Positions 49,565 through 57,816 of a DNA stretch of 64,000 nucleotides are shown one piece after another. The DNA is from JACQFZ01 sp045810625 (GTDB lineage: Bacteria; Pseudomonadota; Gammaproteobacteria; Acidiferrobacterales; Sulfurifustaceae): NCBI GenBank assembly GCA_045810625.1, contig JBJMVQ010000057.1, positions 1 to 64,000 on the forward strand, written 5' to 3'. The position numbers were made by a program, and so were the translations under genes. A model generated the notes under the pieces. It ran no database searches, was not told the origin of the DNA, and saw only the letters and a program-made list of their open reading frames with translations. Position 1 is the first letter of the stretch. The number at the start of each line of letters is the position of its first letter.

Positions 49565-52468
49565 CTAACTCGTCAGCGCCTGCGGCTTGGATTCGGTCGG
49601 TCCCGGTGGAAGCGCTTTCTCGTGCGTGACCGGCCCGAGCGCTTCCGCGAGAAACTCCTCCAGCTGCTTTAAGTGCAGATGATGATCACCCACCGCCGGA
49701 GCCGCCATGGTCGGACGACCCGCGTACTCTACCTCACGGCCACGCGGCACGGCCCGTTGAAGGCGGTGGCGAGTCGTGTACCAGGCGCCCTGATTGCGCG
49801 GCTCTTCCTGGCACCAGAGGAATTTCTCGGCATTCGGATAGCGTCCCAGTTCCTGCGCGAGCAACGCCTCCGGGAACGGATAGAGCTGCTCGACGCGGAC
49901 GATCGCGACGTCGTCCCGTTTTTGGGCGCGGCGCTGCTCCAACAGGTCGTAATAAACCTTGCCGCTGCAAATGATCACGCGCTTCACGCCGGCCGGATCG
50001 ATCGCATCGACCTCCGGTAGGAGCGTGCGGAACGATTCCTGCGTCAGGTCTTCGAGCGAGCTGAACGACAGCCGATAGCGCAGCAAACTCTTCGGCGTCA
50101 TCACGATTAACGGCTTGCGACAACCCCAATGCATTTGTCGGCGCAGCAGGTGGAACATTTGCGCGGGCGTCGTCGGCGTCGCGACGATCATGTTCTGCTG
50201 CGCACATAGTTGCAGAAACCGCTCGAGTCGCGCCGAGGAATGCTCGGGTCCCTGACCTTCATAACCGTGCGGCAGGAAGAGCGCGAGTCCGTTCAGTCGG
50301 TTCCATTTCTGCTCGCCGGCGCTGATGAACTGGTCGATCACGACCTGCGCGCCGTTGGCAAAGTCGCCGAACTGCGCTTCCCAGATCGTCAGCGTGCGCG
50401 GATCGGTCGTCGCGTAACCGTATTCGAACGCGAGCACGGCTTCTTCGGACAACAGCGAGTTGATGACGATGAAGTTCGGCTGGCCCTCGTAGACGTTTCG
50501 CAGCGGAACGTAGCTCGCACCGTCTTTCGTGCTGTAGACGATCGCGTGCCGATGGACGAACGTGCCGCGGCCCGAGTCCTGGCCGGAGATCCGAACGGGG
50601 AAACCGTCCTTGAGGAGCGTCGCGTAGGCCAACGTTTCCGCAAAACCCCAGTCGATCGGTTGCGCGCCGGCCGCCATCCTGCGCCGCGCCTCGTAAACTT
50701 TCGCCACCTGTGGGTGCAAATCGAAGCCTTCGGGCACACGGTCGAGGCGCTCGGCGAGCTCGCGGATTTCGGACAGCCCGACGCGCGTGTCGATCGTGTC
50801 CGGGCAGGTCTTGCCGATGTACGGCGTCCAGTCGTCGTAATGGTGCCGCGACTTCTCGCGCGGCAGCAGATTCGGCACGACGCTGTCGCCGGCGTCGAGC
50901 GCCTTTTGATACGCGGCAATACGCTCTTGCGCCGAATCGAGATCGAGCACGCCTTCTTTTGCGAGCTTACGCGCATAGAGATCGCGCGTCGTCGGAAGTT
51001 GGCGAATCGCGCGATACATCATGGGTTGCGTCACTGCCGGTTCGTCGGCCTCGTTGTGTCCGTGACGGCGATAACAAATGAGATCGATGACGACGTCCTT
51101 GCGGAACGTCATGCGGTAATCGAGCGCCACCTGCGTGACGAACATGACCGCTTCGGGATCGTCCGCGTTCACGTGAAAAATCGGCGCGCCGATCATCTTT
51201 GCGACGTCCGACGCGTACGTTGTTGAGCGCGCATCCTGCGCGGCGCTCGTCGTGAAGCCGATCTGGTTGTTCACGATGATGTGCACCGTGCCCTTGGTCG
51301 TGTAGCCGCGCGCCTGCGACATATTGAACGTCTCGGCGACAACGCCTTGCCCCGCGAACGCGGCGTCGCCGTGGATCAGGACCGCGAGCACGCGCGAGCC
51401 GGTGCGGTCGCGGACGCGCTGCTGCCGTGCGCGCACGGAGCCTTCTACGACGGGGCCCACGATTTCCAGATGCGACGGATTGAACGCGAGCGCGAGGTGA
51501 ACCGCGCCCCCCGGCGTCTGCATGTCCGAGGAATAGCCGAGGTGATACTTCACGTCGCCGGTGCCGTCGTTCACCGTCTTCGCCTTGCCGTCGAACTCGG
51601 CGAACAGATCCGCCGGCTTCTTCCCCATGATGTTTACGAGCACGTTCAAGCGCCCGCGGTGCGCCATGCCAATGACCATCTCCTTCATGCCGTAGGAGCC
51701 GCTGCGCTGAATCAGCTCATCGAGCAATGGGATCAGGCTTTCGCCGCCTTCGAGCGAGAAGCGTTTTTGGCCGACATACTTCGTGTGCAAGTAGCGCTCG
51801 AGACCTTCCGCTGCGATGAGGCGATCGAGCAGGCGCTGCTTCACCTCGGGCGGGTAGCTCGGCACACCGCGCACGCTTTCGAGACAGCTCTGCAACCAGC
51901 GCTTCTCGGCGGTATCCGTGATGTGCATGTACTCCGCGCCGATCGTCCCACAGTACGTGCGATTGAGAATATCGAGAATCTCTTGCAGCGTGGCGCGCCG
52001 CGGACCGACCAGTGAGCCGGTATCGAAAACGGTGTCGAGATCGTATGGCGTGAGTCCGTGGAAAGAGAGATCCAGATCCGGCGCGGGTGGCGGCTGGGCG
52101 ATGCCGAGCGGATCGAGCTTCGCACGCTGATGCCCGCGCACGCGGAAGGCGTTGATGAGCTGGAGCACCCGGATCTGCTTGCGCTCCTTGTCGGGCGCTT
52201 GCGCCTTGGCTTCGGCCGGGACCACTACGGTCGCGACATTGGTACGAGCAAGCCGACGGAACGCCGCTCGAACCGGGGAGTGGGGCGTGTCGACCGCGCT
52301 TCCGTCGACGCGCGGGAGGCTGTCGAAATAGCTGCGCCACGTCGCGTCCACCGAAGCAGGCTCGTTCAAATAAGCTTCATACAGGGCTTCCAGGTAGGAA
52401 GCGTTCGCGCCAAGCGGCGACGCAGCTGTCAGCACCGCCGGGCGGTTACTCTTAGCAGTATCAGCCAT
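49565..52468 (-). CDS. sucA: 2-oxoglutarate dehydrogenase E1
   Basis: Thiamine-diphosphate E1 enzyme that decarboxylates 2-oxoglutarate in the TCA cycle. The 967-residue protein has the N-terminal E2-binding segment (ASYLEALYEAYLNEP), the ThDP and magnesium site GDAAFAGQGVVAETFNMS followed by VNNQIGFTT, the transketolase-like pyrimidine domain and the C-terminal domain with WCQEEPRNQGAW. Length fits the family. A TATACT word about 110 bases upstream on the minus strand may mark its promoter. Confidence 0.97.
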   Translation of the reverse strand: MADTAKSNRPAVLTAASPLGANASYLEALYEAYLNEPASVDATWRSYFDSLPRVDGSAVDTPHSPVRAAFRRLARTNVATVVVPAEAKAQAPDKERKQIRVLQLINAFRVRGHQRAKLDPLGIAQPPPAPDLDLSFHGLTPYDLDTVFDTGSLVGPRRATLQEILDILNRTYCGTIGAEYMHITDTAEKRWLQSCLESVRGVPSYPPEVKQRLLDRLIAAEGLERYLHTKYVGQKRFSLEGGESLIPLLDELIQRSGSYGMKEMVIGMAHRGRLNVLVNIMGKKPADLFAEFDGKAKTVNDGTGDVKYHLGYSSDMQTPGGAVHLALAFNPSHLEIVGPVVEGSVRARQQRVRDRTGSRVLAVLIHGDAAFAGQGVVAETFNMSQARGYTTKGTVHIIVNNQIGFTTSAAQDARSTTYASDVAKMIGAPIFHVNADDPEAVMFVTQVALDYRMTFRKDVVIDLICYRRHGHNEADEPAVTQPMMYRAIRQLPTTRDLYARKLAKEGVLDLDSAQERIAAYQKALDAGDSVVPNLLPREKSRHHYDDWTPYIGKTCPDTIDTRVGLSEIRELAERLDRVPEGFDLHPQVAKVYEARRRMAAGAQPIDWGFAETLAYATLLKDGFPVRISGQDSGRGTFVHRHAIVYSTKDGASYVPLRNVYEGQPNFIVINSLLSEEAVLAFEYGYATTDPRTLTIWEAQFGDFANGAQVVIDQFISAGEQKWNRLNGLALFLPHGYEGQGPEHSSARLERFLQLCAQQNMIVATPTTPAQMFHLLRRQMHWGCRKPLIVMTPKSLLRYRLSFSSLEDLTQESFRTLLPEVDAIDPAGVKRVIICSGKVYYDLLEQRRAQKRDDVAIVRVEQLYPFPEALLAQELGRYPNAEKFLWCQEEPRNQGAWYTTRHRLQRAVPRGREVEYAGRPTMAAPAVGDHHLHLKQLEEFLAEALGPVTHEKALPPGPTESKPQALTS

Positions 52469-52611
52469 GACTATTCCGAGATGAGATCGACGTTACGCGC
52501 GCGTTACGAATCGATATAACTGGGGGCCCGCCGTCCAAAGAACAACGACCGCACGGCACACTCCCCAGTATATAGCCCGTAAAATTGGGATCGTGCCCCC
52601 TTTTTACACCG

Positions 52612-53256
52612 TTATTTTGCGGCCGGCTTGGCGCCCCGCTCCTTCGCCGCCTGTTGCACCAGCTGATCCAGCGCGGGGATAAGGCCTTCTTCGCTGCCAA
52701 CCATGCTCGCGCTGGTCAGGTATTTTCCGTCCACGGCAAGCATGGGAACCGACGTCACCTCATATGCCTCGTTGACGCGTTTGGCCTTCTCCACGTTCAT
52801 CCGCACGCCGAAAGAGTTGAACGCCTCCCGGAACTTGGCGGGATCGATCCCCTGTTGCTTGGCGAAATCAGCGAGCGCGTCCTCGCTGTTGAGCCGGCGG
52901 TTCTCTTGATGGATGGCGCGGAACAGAGCGGCATGCGTCCGCTCCGTCGCGCCCAGGGAGGCAAACGCGTAATACGCCTGCGCGTGCAGCAACCAGTTCG
53001 GCGCCGTCGCCGGAGTGCGGATGAATTCGACGTTGGCGGGCTTTTGCTTGAGCCACTTCGCGAGCGCCGGCTCGAGCGCGTAGCAGTGGGGGCAGCCGTA
53101 CCAAAAGAATTCGCGTACTTCGATCTTATTGCCCGTTTCGACCGGCTGCGGCTTCGGCAGGGCAACGTAGTCGCGGCCCTTTTGCAAAGCCTGCACCGGG
53201 GCAAATGGCAGGATGGCGAGAACCAGGACCAGAGCCAGCAGACGGAAGTGCTTCAT
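52612..53256 (-). CDS. dsbA: Thiol:disulfide interchange protein, DsbA type
   Basis: Periplasmic oxidant that introduces disulfide bonds. The 214-residue precursor has a signal peptide (about 1-23), active-site CPHC (Cys55-Cys58), and the cis-proline segment TSVPMLAVDGKY. Start chosen at MKHFRLLAL, about ten bases after GAGAGGGG; an ATG six codons earlier overlaps that ribosome site. The extended loop HQENRRLNSEDALADF is in the usual helical insert. Type IV pilins and PilQ-associated factors are typical clients, but no special partner is nearby. Confidence 0.95.
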   Translation of the reverse strand: MKHFRLLALVLVLAILPFAPVQALQKGRDYVALPKPQPVETGNKIEVREFFWYGCPHCYALEPALAKWLKQKPANVEFIRTPATAPNWLLHAQAYYAFASLGATERTHAALFRAIHQENRRLNSEDALADFAKQQGIDPAKFREAFNSFGVRMNVEKAKRVNEAYEVTSVPMLAVDGKYLTSASMVGSEEGLIPALDQLVQQAAKERGAKPAAK

Positions 53257-53316
53257 GCGTATTACCCCTCTCATTTTGGTAGGCGCAGCCTAGTCAACGC
53301 CGGTCGGCTAGGCAAA

Positions 53317-53904
53317 TTACCCGGCGTTCGGCTCGGCGCGTGGCGGAAACAGCTCTGCCAGGACGTCGAGCCGCGTATTGATATCGTCGAGCTCCAACAA
53401 TGCCTGTTTAAGACCTAGGGGCAGGGGGAGCAGTTCCGCAAGCCGCCCGCTGACCCAAGCCGGATCATCCCATTGAGGCGGCGGAAAGTAGCTCTGCTCG
53501 CCGGCCTGATCGAGTACCCGCCGCAACGCCTCGACCAGTCGCCCGTGCCGCTCCGGCAAGGTCCCGACGGTCTCGGTCAGCGACTCGACGTCGGCCAGCA
53601 CCAGCTGATCTTTTTGCTTCACCGTTGCCCGCACCCGAAACCGACCAGCGCCCCGAGCCGTTACTTGGAGGATTCCCGGCTGCTCCATGTCGCACTGAAC
53701 GATTTCGGCGAGTGTGCCGACCTCCTGCGGCTCGGCCGCGTCGCCGACCTCTTTACCGCGCTTTATCAGACATACGCCGAATGGCCGGTTCGACTTGAGG
53801 CAAGTCGTCACCATATCGAAGTAGCGTTTCTCGAACACGCGGACCGTCAGGCGCCCGCCGGGAAACAGCACCGTGTTCAGCAGAAAAAGCGGGACCTCAC
53901 CCAC
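53317..53904 (-). CDS. LON N-terminal (substrate-binding) domain protein
   Basis: A 195-residue stand-alone LON substrate-binding domain without ATPase or protease parts. The N-terminus EVPLFLLNTVLFPGGRLTVRVFEKRYFDM is the family hallmark, and a helical C-terminal half follows. Such proteins are frequent in beta- and gammaproteobacteria; their function is not established. Its start overlaps the mpl stop by eight bases, so the two are coupled. Confidence 0.93.
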   Translation of the reverse strand: MGEVPLFLLNTVLFPGGRLTVRVFEKRYFDMVTTCLKSNRPFGVCLIKRGKEVGDAAEPQEVGTLAEIVQCDMEQPGILQVTARGAGRFRVRATVKQKDQLVLADVESLTETVGTLPERHGRLVEALRRVLDQAGEQSYFPPPQWDDPAWVSGRLAELLPLPLGLKQALLELDDINTRLDVLAELFPPRAEPNAG

Positions 53905-55261
53905 GTCCGTTCGCCCGCAAGCTGTCGAGCAGCCGCGTGTGCAAGTTGTCGAAACTACCGTTGCTCATGATGAGCACATGATCCCCGCTGCGAACGGCCG
54001 CACGCAGCGCGGCGAGCAACGCCTCCGTGGTCGCGTACGCCGCGGCGCGCCCGGGAAGCTCCGCGACGACGGCACCGAGATCCCATCCAAGCCCCGGCGG
54101 CTGAAACAGAAACACCTGCTCGGCGTCGGCGAAGGAGCCCGCGAGCTCGTCGCGGTGGACACCAAGACGCATGGTGTTCGAGCGCGGCTCGAGCACCGCG
54201 ATGATGCGGCTGCGCCCGACGCGCGCGCGCAGCGCTCCGAGCGTCGCACGAATCGCGGTCGGATGATGCGCAAAATCGTCGTAGACGGTGACGCCATCGA
54301 TCCGACCGCGCAGCTCGAGTCGGCGCTTTGCATTGCGAAACGCGGCGAGCGCGGCGACCGCGCGTTCAACCGGAACGCCGGCGTGGTGCGCGGCGGCAAT
54401 CGCGGCGAGCGCGTTGTCGACGTTGTGCGCGCCGTACAGCTCCCAGCGCACCTCGCCGACGTCGCGGCCGCGTAAGTGCACCCGAAAACGCCCCGCATCT
54501 TCGGTGAGCGGACTCGCTGTCCAGTCGCCGCCCGCGCCGAATTTCTCGACCGGCGTCCAGCAGCCGCGCGCGAGCACATCGGGAAGATTTGCATCCGCGG
54601 CGTGAACGAGAATGCGCCCGGACGGAGGCACCACGCGCACGAAATGATGGAACTGACGCTTGATCGCTTCGAGATCGGGAAAGATGTCGGCGTGGTCGTA
54701 TTCGAGATTGTTCAGCACCGCGGTGCGCGCCCGATAATGGACGAATTTCGAGCGCTTATCGAAGAAGGCGGTGTCGTATTCGTCGGCTTCGATGACGAAA
54801 AACCGGGAATCGCCCAGGCGTGCCGACACGCCGAAGTTCGCGGGGACACCGCCGATCAAGAACCCGGGTTTGAAGCCGGCGTATTCCAGAATCCACGCCA
54901 GCATCGAAGCCGTGGTGGTCTTGCCGTGCGTGCCGGCCACCGCGAGCACCCAGCGGCCCTGCAGCACGTTCTCGGCGATCCACTGTGCGCCGGAGATGTA
55001 CGGAAGGTCCCGATCGAGCACCGCTTCGACCAGCCGATTCCCGCGCGAGAGGGCATTGCCGATGATGACGCTATCCGGCCGCGGATCGAGATGCGACGCC
55101 TCGTAACCTTCGCGCACGTCGATGCCTTGCTCCGCGAGCTGTGTGCTCATCGGCGGGTAGAGGCCTTGATCGGAACCTGTCACCCGATGTCCCAGCGCGC
55201 GCGCCAGCAACGCAACGCCGGCCATGAACGTGCCACCTATTCCTGCGATATGAAGATGCAT
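53897..55261 (-). CDS. mpl: UDP-MurNAc:tripeptide ligase of murein recycling
   Basis: Joins recycled L-Ala-gamma-D-Glu-meso-DAP to UDP-MurNAc. The 454-residue Mur ligase has N-terminal HIAGIGGTFMAGVALLARALG, P-loop GTHGKTTT (110-117), the carbamylated-lysine region and the C-terminal domain with VLEPRSNTMRLG, the Mpl-type signature that distinguishes it from MurC. Mpl implies a diaminopimelate-type peptidoglycan. It is divergent from rnd, with a strong nested hairpin between them. Confidence 0.95.
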   Translation of the reverse strand: MHLHIAGIGGTFMAGVALLARALGHRVTGSDQGLYPPMSTQLAEQGIDVREGYEASHLDPRPDSVIIGNALSRGNRLVEAVLDRDLPYISGAQWIAENVLQGRWVLAVAGTHGKTTTASMLAWILEYAGFKPGFLIGGVPANFGVSARLGDSRFFVIEADEYDTAFFDKRSKFVHYRARTAVLNNLEYDHADIFPDLEAIKRQFHHFVRVVPPSGRILVHAADANLPDVLARGCWTPVEKFGAGGDWTASPLTEDAGRFRVHLRGRDVGEVRWELYGAHNVDNALAAIAAAHHAGVPVERAVAALAAFRNAKRRLELRGRIDGVTVYDDFAHHPTAIRATLGALRARVGRSRIIAVLEPRSNTMRLGVHRDELAGSFADAEQVFLFQPPGLGWDLGAVVAELPGRAAAYATTEALLAALRAAVRSGDHVLIMSNGSFDNLHTRLLDSLRANGRG

Positions 55262-55327
55262 CGGGTAAATTTCCAGAGTTGACGGGCGCTCGCGCCTGGC
55301 CGACGTTCAAACGAAGCTGCGATGAAC

Positions 55328-55370
55328 ACGCGCCCGTAGCGACACAAAACCTGTGGTTTTGCGGGCGCGT
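55328..55370. other. Nested hairpin between mpl and rnd
   Basis: Outer stem ACGCGCCCG (55328-55336) / CGGGCGCGT (55362-55370), then an eight-base left bulge, and an inner stem CAAAACC (55345-55351) / GGTTTTG (55355-55361) with loop TGT. TATTTTAG follows on the plus strand. As the genes diverge here it is not a normal terminator; it could lie in a leader or be a repeat element. Confidence 0.6.
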
Positions 55371-55446
55371 TATTTTAGCAGTCGTCACGGGCCGAAACAG
55401 CCCGACGCTCCTGGGAAGCGCGCCGTCGAGCACTTAAACTGCGGCC

Positions 55447-56544
55447 ATGCACACACTTTTGATACAAGACCCGCGCTCACTTGCCGAGCTCTGTGGCCGA
55501 CTTGCCGCTGCCCCGTGGGTGGCGCTCGATACCGAATTCGTCCGCGAAAGCACGTACTACGCCAAGCTTGGACTGCTGCAAATCGCGCTCGACGAACACG
55601 TCGCCTGCGTCGATCCTCTCGCAGTCGACCTGACACCGCTGCTCGACGCGCTGTATGCACCCAAGGTACTAAAGGTGATGCACGCCGCACGACAGGACGT
55701 CGAGGTGCTCTACGACCTGCGCCGCGACACGCCGCGCCCGCTATTCGACACGCAAATCGCAGCGGCGCTCCTCGGCCATACTGCGCAAATCGGCTACGGC
55801 AACCTGGTCGAAGCCGTCACCGGCGTTAAGCTTCCGAAGCTGCACACCCGTACCAACTGGGAAGCGCGCCCGCTCAACGCGGAGCAACTGCGCTACGCCG
55901 CCGATGACGTGATTTACCTACGCGATGTCTATCGACGCCTCGATGCCGAGCTGCGCGCACGCGGCCGCCTGGCGTGGCTCGAGGAGGAGTGCACGGCGCT
56001 CGCCGACAGCGCGCTCTACCGTAACGATCCGGAGCTGGCGTATCAGCGATTCGGCCCGGGCCACGCGCTCGCTGCGGCCGCGCAGCCGGTGCTCAAAGCG
56101 CTCGCCGCCTGGCGCGAGCGAACCGCGCAAACGCGCAATCGCCCGCGCACCTGGATCGCTTCGGATGCAGCGCTCATCGAAATCGCGCGCGCGAGCCCGA
56201 CCACCCGGGAAGCGCTCGCACGCGTACGGGAAGTTACAACCGGACTCGTGCAGACGCATGGAGACGACATCGTGAGCGTCGTGCGCGCCGCAGGCGCCGA
56301 ACCGCCTCAGGTCTTTTGGAACGAGCCGACGCCGCCCACGGCGGCCGAGCAAAATCTGATGCGTAAGCTCCTTGCGAGGGTAAATGAAGTGGCGCGGGCA
56401 AACGCCATCAGCGCCGAAGTCCTGGCGACGCGGCGTAGCCTATCGGCGTTGATTCGCGACCGCGCCGGCCCGCTTGCCCGCGGCTGGCGTTACGAGCTGA
56501 TCGGCCGCGAGCTCGTTGCCATGCTGAACGACGGAAAAGGTTAG
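55447..56544 (+). CDS. rnd: Ribonuclease D
   Basis: 3'-5' exoribonuclease that trims tRNA precursors. The 365-residue protein has the DEDD exonuclease motifs: Asp28 and Glu30 in VALDTEFVRES, Asp in HAARQDVEVL near 86, and YAADDVIYLRDVY, followed by HRDC-type helical domains in the C-terminal half. Length fits the Escherichia coli type. Its stop overlaps the stop of a small gene-like frame on the other strand within TTAG. Confidence 0.95.
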   Translation: MHTLLIQDPRSLAELCGRLAAAPWVALDTEFVRESTYYAKLGLLQIALDEHVACVDPLAVDLTPLLDALYAPKVLKVMHAARQDVEVLYDLRRDTPRPLFDTQIAAALLGHTAQIGYGNLVEAVTGVKLPKLHTRTNWEARPLNAEQLRYAADDVIYLRDVYRRLDAELRARGRLAWLEEECTALADSALYRNDPELAYQRFGPGHALAAAAQPVLKALAAWRERTAQTRNRPRTWIASDAALIEIARASPTTREALARVREVTTGLVQTHGDDIVSVVRAAGAEPPQVFWNEPTPPTAAEQNLMRKLLARVNEVARANAISAEVLATRRSLSALIRDRAGPLARGWRYELIGRELVAMLNDGKG

Positions 56545-56670
56545 AAGCACAGGCGCGAATCGTCTTCAGCGTCGATGCCGTCGCTATCGTAGTTATAGGA
56601 AAATTCGTCGCGGAACAGTCGTCGTGAAAGACGCGGATTAAATCTGAGCCGTTATTTCGTACGGCCTTCG

Positions 56671-57816
56671 CTAACGCGGCAATAACACGTACAGCTTCCC
56701 GGGTTCGCGCATGCGTCCCGCGTATTCCTCGGCCCTCGGTCCCGCTCCGAAGAAAAAATCCGCGCGCAGGGGTCCCTTGATTGCGCCGCCGGTGTCGTGC
56801 GCGAACACGAGCTGGCGGTACGGTTGCGAACCGCTCGGAAGCGCGGTATCGAGCCACATCGGCAAGCCGAGCGGAATGTACGCGGGATCGACCGCGATCG
56901 CCCGCTCCGGAAACAACGGAACGCCGAACGCGCCGAGCGGCCCGGGAAGTGCCGGGTCGCGCAACGCGAAGAACACGTAGCTTTGGTTCGTGTTCATCAC
57001 CGCCTGCGCCTGCTCGGGATGGTCTGCCAACCAAGCCCGGATCTTTGGTAGATCGATCTCGTCGAGCTTGAAGCCCGCTCGTTCCACCAACGTTCGCCCG
57101 ATAGCCGTATATGGGTATCCGTTTTGTTCGGCGTATCCGATCGCGACGGTCTCGCCTGACGGCAACTGCACACGGCCCGATCCCTGGACCTGAAGAACGA
57201 ACAAGGCAACCGGGTCGTCCACCCAGAGGAGTTCGTTGCCTTTCAGCGGCCGCGGTTCGGACTCGATGTCCCCGCGTGAGTAATAGGGAACGACGCGCCG
57301 GCCGCTGAGACGGCCGCGCACGCGTTTGTTTTTCAATTCGGGATAGAGCGCGCCGAGATCGACGGTCAGTAGATCATCGGGAGCGCGGTAGATCGGATAA
57401 CGATAGCGCTCCGTGCGCGTCCAGTTACCGTGAAGCAGCGGCTCGTAATATCCGGTGACCAGTGCGCGCGAACGGAAAAAACTTCCGCGTTGGAGATGCG
57501 GCTCGAAGTGGCGTTCGAAGAATGCGCGCGCCACGGCATCGTCGGGCGCGGTGATGAAGCTCGCATCGTCGCAAATCGCGCTCCATCGCGTGTCGACGCC
57601 GCGAAGCTTGGAGCAGGAGTTGAGCAGCGCCGGCCAAGCGCTTTTGACCGGCGCATCCCGCCAACCGGGAAGATCGTCCCAGGAAAGAGCACCGCCCGGC
57701 CCCGGGCCGAATGCGGCGCATGCACCGACGCTCAGCGCGAAGAGAGCGATGAGCGCGGCGCGCGCGATGGCCGTCAGTTGGAAAGGGCCTCTTCGTGCGG
57801 AACGGCGTAGCCGCAT
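56671..57816 (-). CDS. mltA: Membrane-bound lytic murein transglycosylase A
   Basis: Outer-membrane lipoprotein that cleaves glycan strands to 1,6-anhydro ends. The 381-residue precursor has a long basic N-terminus, a hydrophobic stretch and lipobox VGAC, then the MltA domain (VTGYYEPLLHG onward) and the 3D barrel with DPAYIPLGLPMWLD and FAHDTGGAIKGPLRADFFFG holding the catalytic Asp. The first 43 bases lie inside the end of topA, so its signal region is encoded over the last zinc ribbon of topoisomerase I. A shorter start downstream cannot be excluded. Confidence 0.92.
   Translation of the reverse strand: MRLRRSARRGPFQLTAIARAALIALFALSVGACAAFGPGPGGALSWDDLPGWRDAPVKSAWPALLNSCSKLRGVDTRWSAICDDASFITAPDDAVARAFFERHFEPHLQRGSFFRSRALVTGYYEPLLHGNWTRTERYRYPIYRAPDDLLTVDLGALYPELKNKRVRGRLSGRRVVPYYSRGDIESEPRPLKGNELLWVDDPVALFVLQVQGSGRVQLPSGETVAIGYAEQNGYPYTAIGRTLVERAGFKLDEIDLPKIRAWLADHPEQAQAVMNTNQSYVFFALRDPALPGPLGAFGVPLFPERAIAVDPAYIPLGLPMWLDTALPSGSQPYRQLVFAHDTGGAIKGPLRADFFFGAGPRAEEYAGRMREPGKLYVLLPR

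Noticed and set aside
54476..55282. Plus-strand frame of 268 codons opposite mpl
   Set aside because: Shadow of the mpl gene; mpl has the full set of Mur ligase motifs and the opposite frame has none.
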